Shown piece after piece: positions 61,899 to 64,000 of a stretch of 64,000 nucleotides of DNA. Position 1 is the first letter of the stretch; every line of letters starts with the position of its first letter. The DNA is from Bemisia tabaci. Lineage: Eukaryota; Arthropoda; Insecta; Hemiptera; Aleyrodidae. The notes under the pieces are model-generated. The model had not been told where the DNA came from. It did not search any database and worked only from the letters and a program-made list of their open reading frames with translations. The DNA is taken from positions 46,846,157 to 46,910,156 of the forward strand of contig NC_092797.1 in assembly GCF_918797505.1 (NCBI RefSeq), read 5' to 3'. The translations under genes were made by a program, and so were the position numbers.

Positions 61899-62157
61899 AA
61901 TTGAAGTGCTGAGTGCAGAAATGACATTTCATGGTTGCTGTGTCTCAGCATCTCCGCCAACATTATTCATCCATTAGAAATAAAGCAAATAAATTGGATT
62001 CGTTGCAACTTTTACTTTCTGTGAATCATTTTACAATGCTGAAAACGAAAAATTTCAGAAAATTCACTTAACAGTTCCCCTCTAAAATATAAATTAGCAG
62101 TTGAGATTTTGAGACACCGCAACCAAGAAATGCCCTTTCTACACCAACACCTCAATT
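61899..62157. mobile_element. Family L MITE, copy 2
   Basis: AATTGAAGTGCTGAGTGCAG then CATGGTTGCTGTGTCTCAGC on the left; GATTTTGAGACACCGCAACC then ACACCAACACCTCAATT on the right. About 259 bp. It ends one base before the family K element. Confidence 0.8.
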
Positions 62158-62158
62158 C

Positions 62159-62409
62159 GTCGTTTTCCGCACAAAGGCACGTAACTCTATTCCAAGGTTG
62201 CAAAATTGACTCAAACAATTCGATTTTGTTACAAAAATTTACCTTCGCAATTTGTGTTCAAAATTCTTTGGATTTTTGCACAAGATCAAGGGAAAAATCG
62301 GTGAGATTTTCAGTAAGAAATACCAAGATTTTCCTCGTTAAAATGCAATTTGTGAGGGGAAATTTGGCAACACTGAAATGTAGTTACGTTCTTTCGTGAG
62401 AGGGACGAC
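62159..62409. mobile_element. Family K MITE, copy 2 (uninterrupted)
   Basis: GTCGTTTTCCGCACAAAGGC then ACGTAACTC and GGTTGCAAAATTGAC on the left; AATTTGGCAACACTGAAATG then GTTACGTTCTTTCGTGAGAG and GGACGAC on the right. 251 bp. Confidence 0.78.
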
Positions 62410-62904
62410 AAATTTCCTCAGCACTTTCCATTATTTGCACATCCTCGAAAGCTCTTCAAGCTTTTGTGAAAGTGCTACTTGAAACCCATCCTTCGATTTC
62501 GGTTGGGAAATCATGCCACGAACCCTGTTTCAACTTGGCAGCCCCGATATCGAGCTGGAGAGTGGCGACCGTCGCGGAATCATCTCATACGACAAACTGC
62601 GGCCCTAATCTGTGTCATCTCCGCCGTTCCCTTTTTGCGCCCTCCGTCTTCCGTCGCCGCCGACGACGGCTCCCAGCGGAAAAATCCAAGCTTTTCCGCG
62701 CCCTTCCCCCCTCGCCCGCCTCGCCGGTCGCCGCTTCCGCTGTTTTCCGAGGGACGTCGACACCGGAAGCTGGCCGCCTCCGCATTGATTTATCGCGCCG
62801 CGCGTAGGGGTATCGATCTGGACGGGGTTCGCAATCCGGACGCGGGCGCCCCCCTCGAAGGGGTGGATTCTGAGTCGACAGTATCCGAGTGATGTCACCG
62901 GAGG
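62410..62904. other. GC-rich unassigned DNA
   Basis: 62620-62850 is GC-rich. Overlapping frames on both strands (62466-62898) are arginine/proline-rich and unconvincing. Confidence 0.4.
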
Positions 62905-63319
62905 CGGTTTATTTTGGAGACCCCCGTACTAATAAGTTATCCAGAATGATTGGGTGGGGTGAAAGTTAAGCTTTGAGGTCAGAGCGCACTACATTCGGCT
63001 GAATGATGATTGATGAGCCACTTGTTGAGCGAAACATCGAATGGAATACGCTCGATGATGACTGATGAATGTCGGAGTGGGCATTTTGCTATCCAGGCGA
63101 GTTTTCGCAAATTTGGTTGAGGCCTCGATGGACGATCGAACTCCGGAACCAGTTCTCGTCTACATGTAGGAGCCATTCGTTCTATAATCGTCTTTTCGCA
63201 TTATTTCCGAATGAAAAGGAATCCTGCGGCCAAGTTTCGGAAGTCATCGGTTCGAAAATCGTTACTTTGCATTATTTTCAAATGGAAACTCGACAGAAAT
63301 GTTCCATGCGGCAAGGAAT

Positions 63320-63486
63320 GACGAGCGGCGGCACTCCATATTGCTCGTATTTGCGTTATATCGATCGATCTGCCGTTTAAACCTATGAAAAAGGATCGAT
63401 AAGCAGGATATACCCCAATCATCGATTCTTTACCACAGCTTCAAATGGGGAACTATCGATAATCGATCATTGACGCCTCGCCACTG
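63320..63486. mobile_element. hAT MITE, family B copy 6, degraded left end
   Basis: The interior GCCGTTTAAACCTATG, then TTCTTTACCACAGC and ATCGATAATCGATCATT, leads to the right end GACGCCTCGCCACTG. The left terminus no longer reads CAGTGGCG. The GTGTTCGC..GAAC block of the centre is deleted. Confidence 0.75.
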
Positions 63487-63558
63487 GACCTCATGTTTTA
63501 GAAACAGTACATTTTAGTTAATATCTATTAGTATACTCCATATTGATCAGAGAAGAAT

Positions 63559-63581
63559 GTTGCATGATTATCATGCAACAG
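63559..63581. repeat. Short perfect inverted repeat
   Basis: TGTTGCATGAT and ATCATGCAACA face each other with one base between, an 11-bp stem. Significance unknown. Confidence 0.55.
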
Positions 63582-63745
63582 TCATCAAAAATGGTCTATT
63601 TTGATCAAAATTGGATCAGAATTTGATCGTCTATCGATGCCTCTATTGAGATTGTCAAACCAATCGCTCTACTTCATGGTCATCAGTTGTCAATATAGGC
63701 AGATTTGAGCGTTGACTTTCAAGAGTAACTTCAAATGACGTTCCA

Positions 63746-64000
63746 GGTATCACGTTTCCACCCTAAACCCTCGTGCTCCAACGAGGGGGGTCGTTCGGGG
63801 TTAACACCCTCTCAGCAGTTAACTTGTTGATTTATAGGTTTCATCGTGGGTCGAGGGGGGTGGGTGGGGGGGGGGGGGAGTGCAGCTGCCTCGGAAGGTC
63901 GTTGCAATTGTTGCATCCAATCAGGCGTCGACCGTGAAACCAATACGCGGAACCACCGCACCTCCATGAGTGGGTGGGGGGTGGGAGGGGACCCAGAAAA
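63746..64000. other. Unassigned DNA with 13-base G tract
   Basis: G run at 63866-63878 within GGGTGGG-rich sequence, and another GGGTGGGGGG block at the window end. Confidence 0.45.

Larger units (their letters stand above)
62905..63745. repeat. Family T repeat, interrupted copy
   Basis: GACCCCCGTACTAATAAG, then GATGACTGATGAATGTCGGA and CGAGTTTTCGCAAATTTGG match 53150 onward. The similarity resumes near 63656 (AACCAATCGCTC, then GCGTTGACTTTCAAGAGTAA). About 530 bp in between are inserted and include the hAT relic at 63320. Confidence 0.55.

Noticed and set aside
62466..62898. Overlapping plus and minus frames in GC-rich DNA
   Set aside because: Arginine/proline-rich on both strands, as expected from composition; no domain.
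1..64000. Endogenous viral sequence or retrotransposon polymerase
   Set aside because: No reverse transcriptase, integrase, capsid or viral polymerase motif was seen in the translated frames; only the Helitron protein fragment has recognisable homology.

Overview
The window reads as intergenic or intronic DNA from an animal, most likely an insect. No host protein-coding exon, rRNA or functional tRNA could be recognised. Almost every open frame is short (under 210 codons), lies in simple-sequence DNA, or is the same reading of a repeated element. The mix of many 120-380 bp inverted-repeat elements (MITEs), a tRNA-derived SINE, a Helitron and long poly-G/poly-C tracts suggests a hemipteran such as a whitefly. 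That assignment is inferred from genome style, not from a diagnostic gene.

Layout. 0-5 kb: a foldback CACTG element, a relic inverted-repeat element carrying a nested hAT-like copy, then a 3.0 kb element with ~850 bp inverted arms (1372-4386). 5-11 kb: mixed MITEs, the two longest G tracts (20 and 25 bases), a candidate recursive-splicing site at 5665, and nested pairs (hAT beside a GGA element; a GGA element inside a 'GTCGTTTTCC' element). 11-14 kb: one foldback copy and otherwise plain DNA. 14.1-15.2 kb: an 1108 bp minus-strand Helitron with canonical TC start, 3' hairpin and CTAG end, still carrying a first-exon fragment of a Rep/helicase protein. 17.3-18.4 kb: two near-identical tRNA-derived SINEs in tandem. 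19-33 kb: a dense field of hAT, GGA-type and other MITEs. 34.3-35.2 kb: a 255 bp-arm palindrome with an element inserted at its tip. 36-44 kb: mostly unique DNA with a second candidate recursive-splicing site and a second tRNA-like SINE. 44.7-47.3 kb: four foldback CACTG copies in 2.5 kb. 47-64 kb: more MITEs, several visibly nested, plus minisatellites.

The strongest evidence is structural: intact target-site duplications (TSDs). CACTG foldback copies carry 2-bp TSDs of many different dinucleotides (AA, CA, CG, GA, TA, TG, TT), which fits CMC/EnSpm. Four CAG(T/A)GGCG copies and one CAGGGTGTCTA copy carry 8-bp TSDs (seven-of-eight to perfect), which fits hAT. Three families that begin GGA carry 4-bp A..T TSDs and may form one lineage. 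The nested insertions give a relative chronology. The only protein with recognisable homology is the Helitron fragment at 14463-14941. Boundaries of older repeats are estimates made by eye, usually good to about 5-20 bp.
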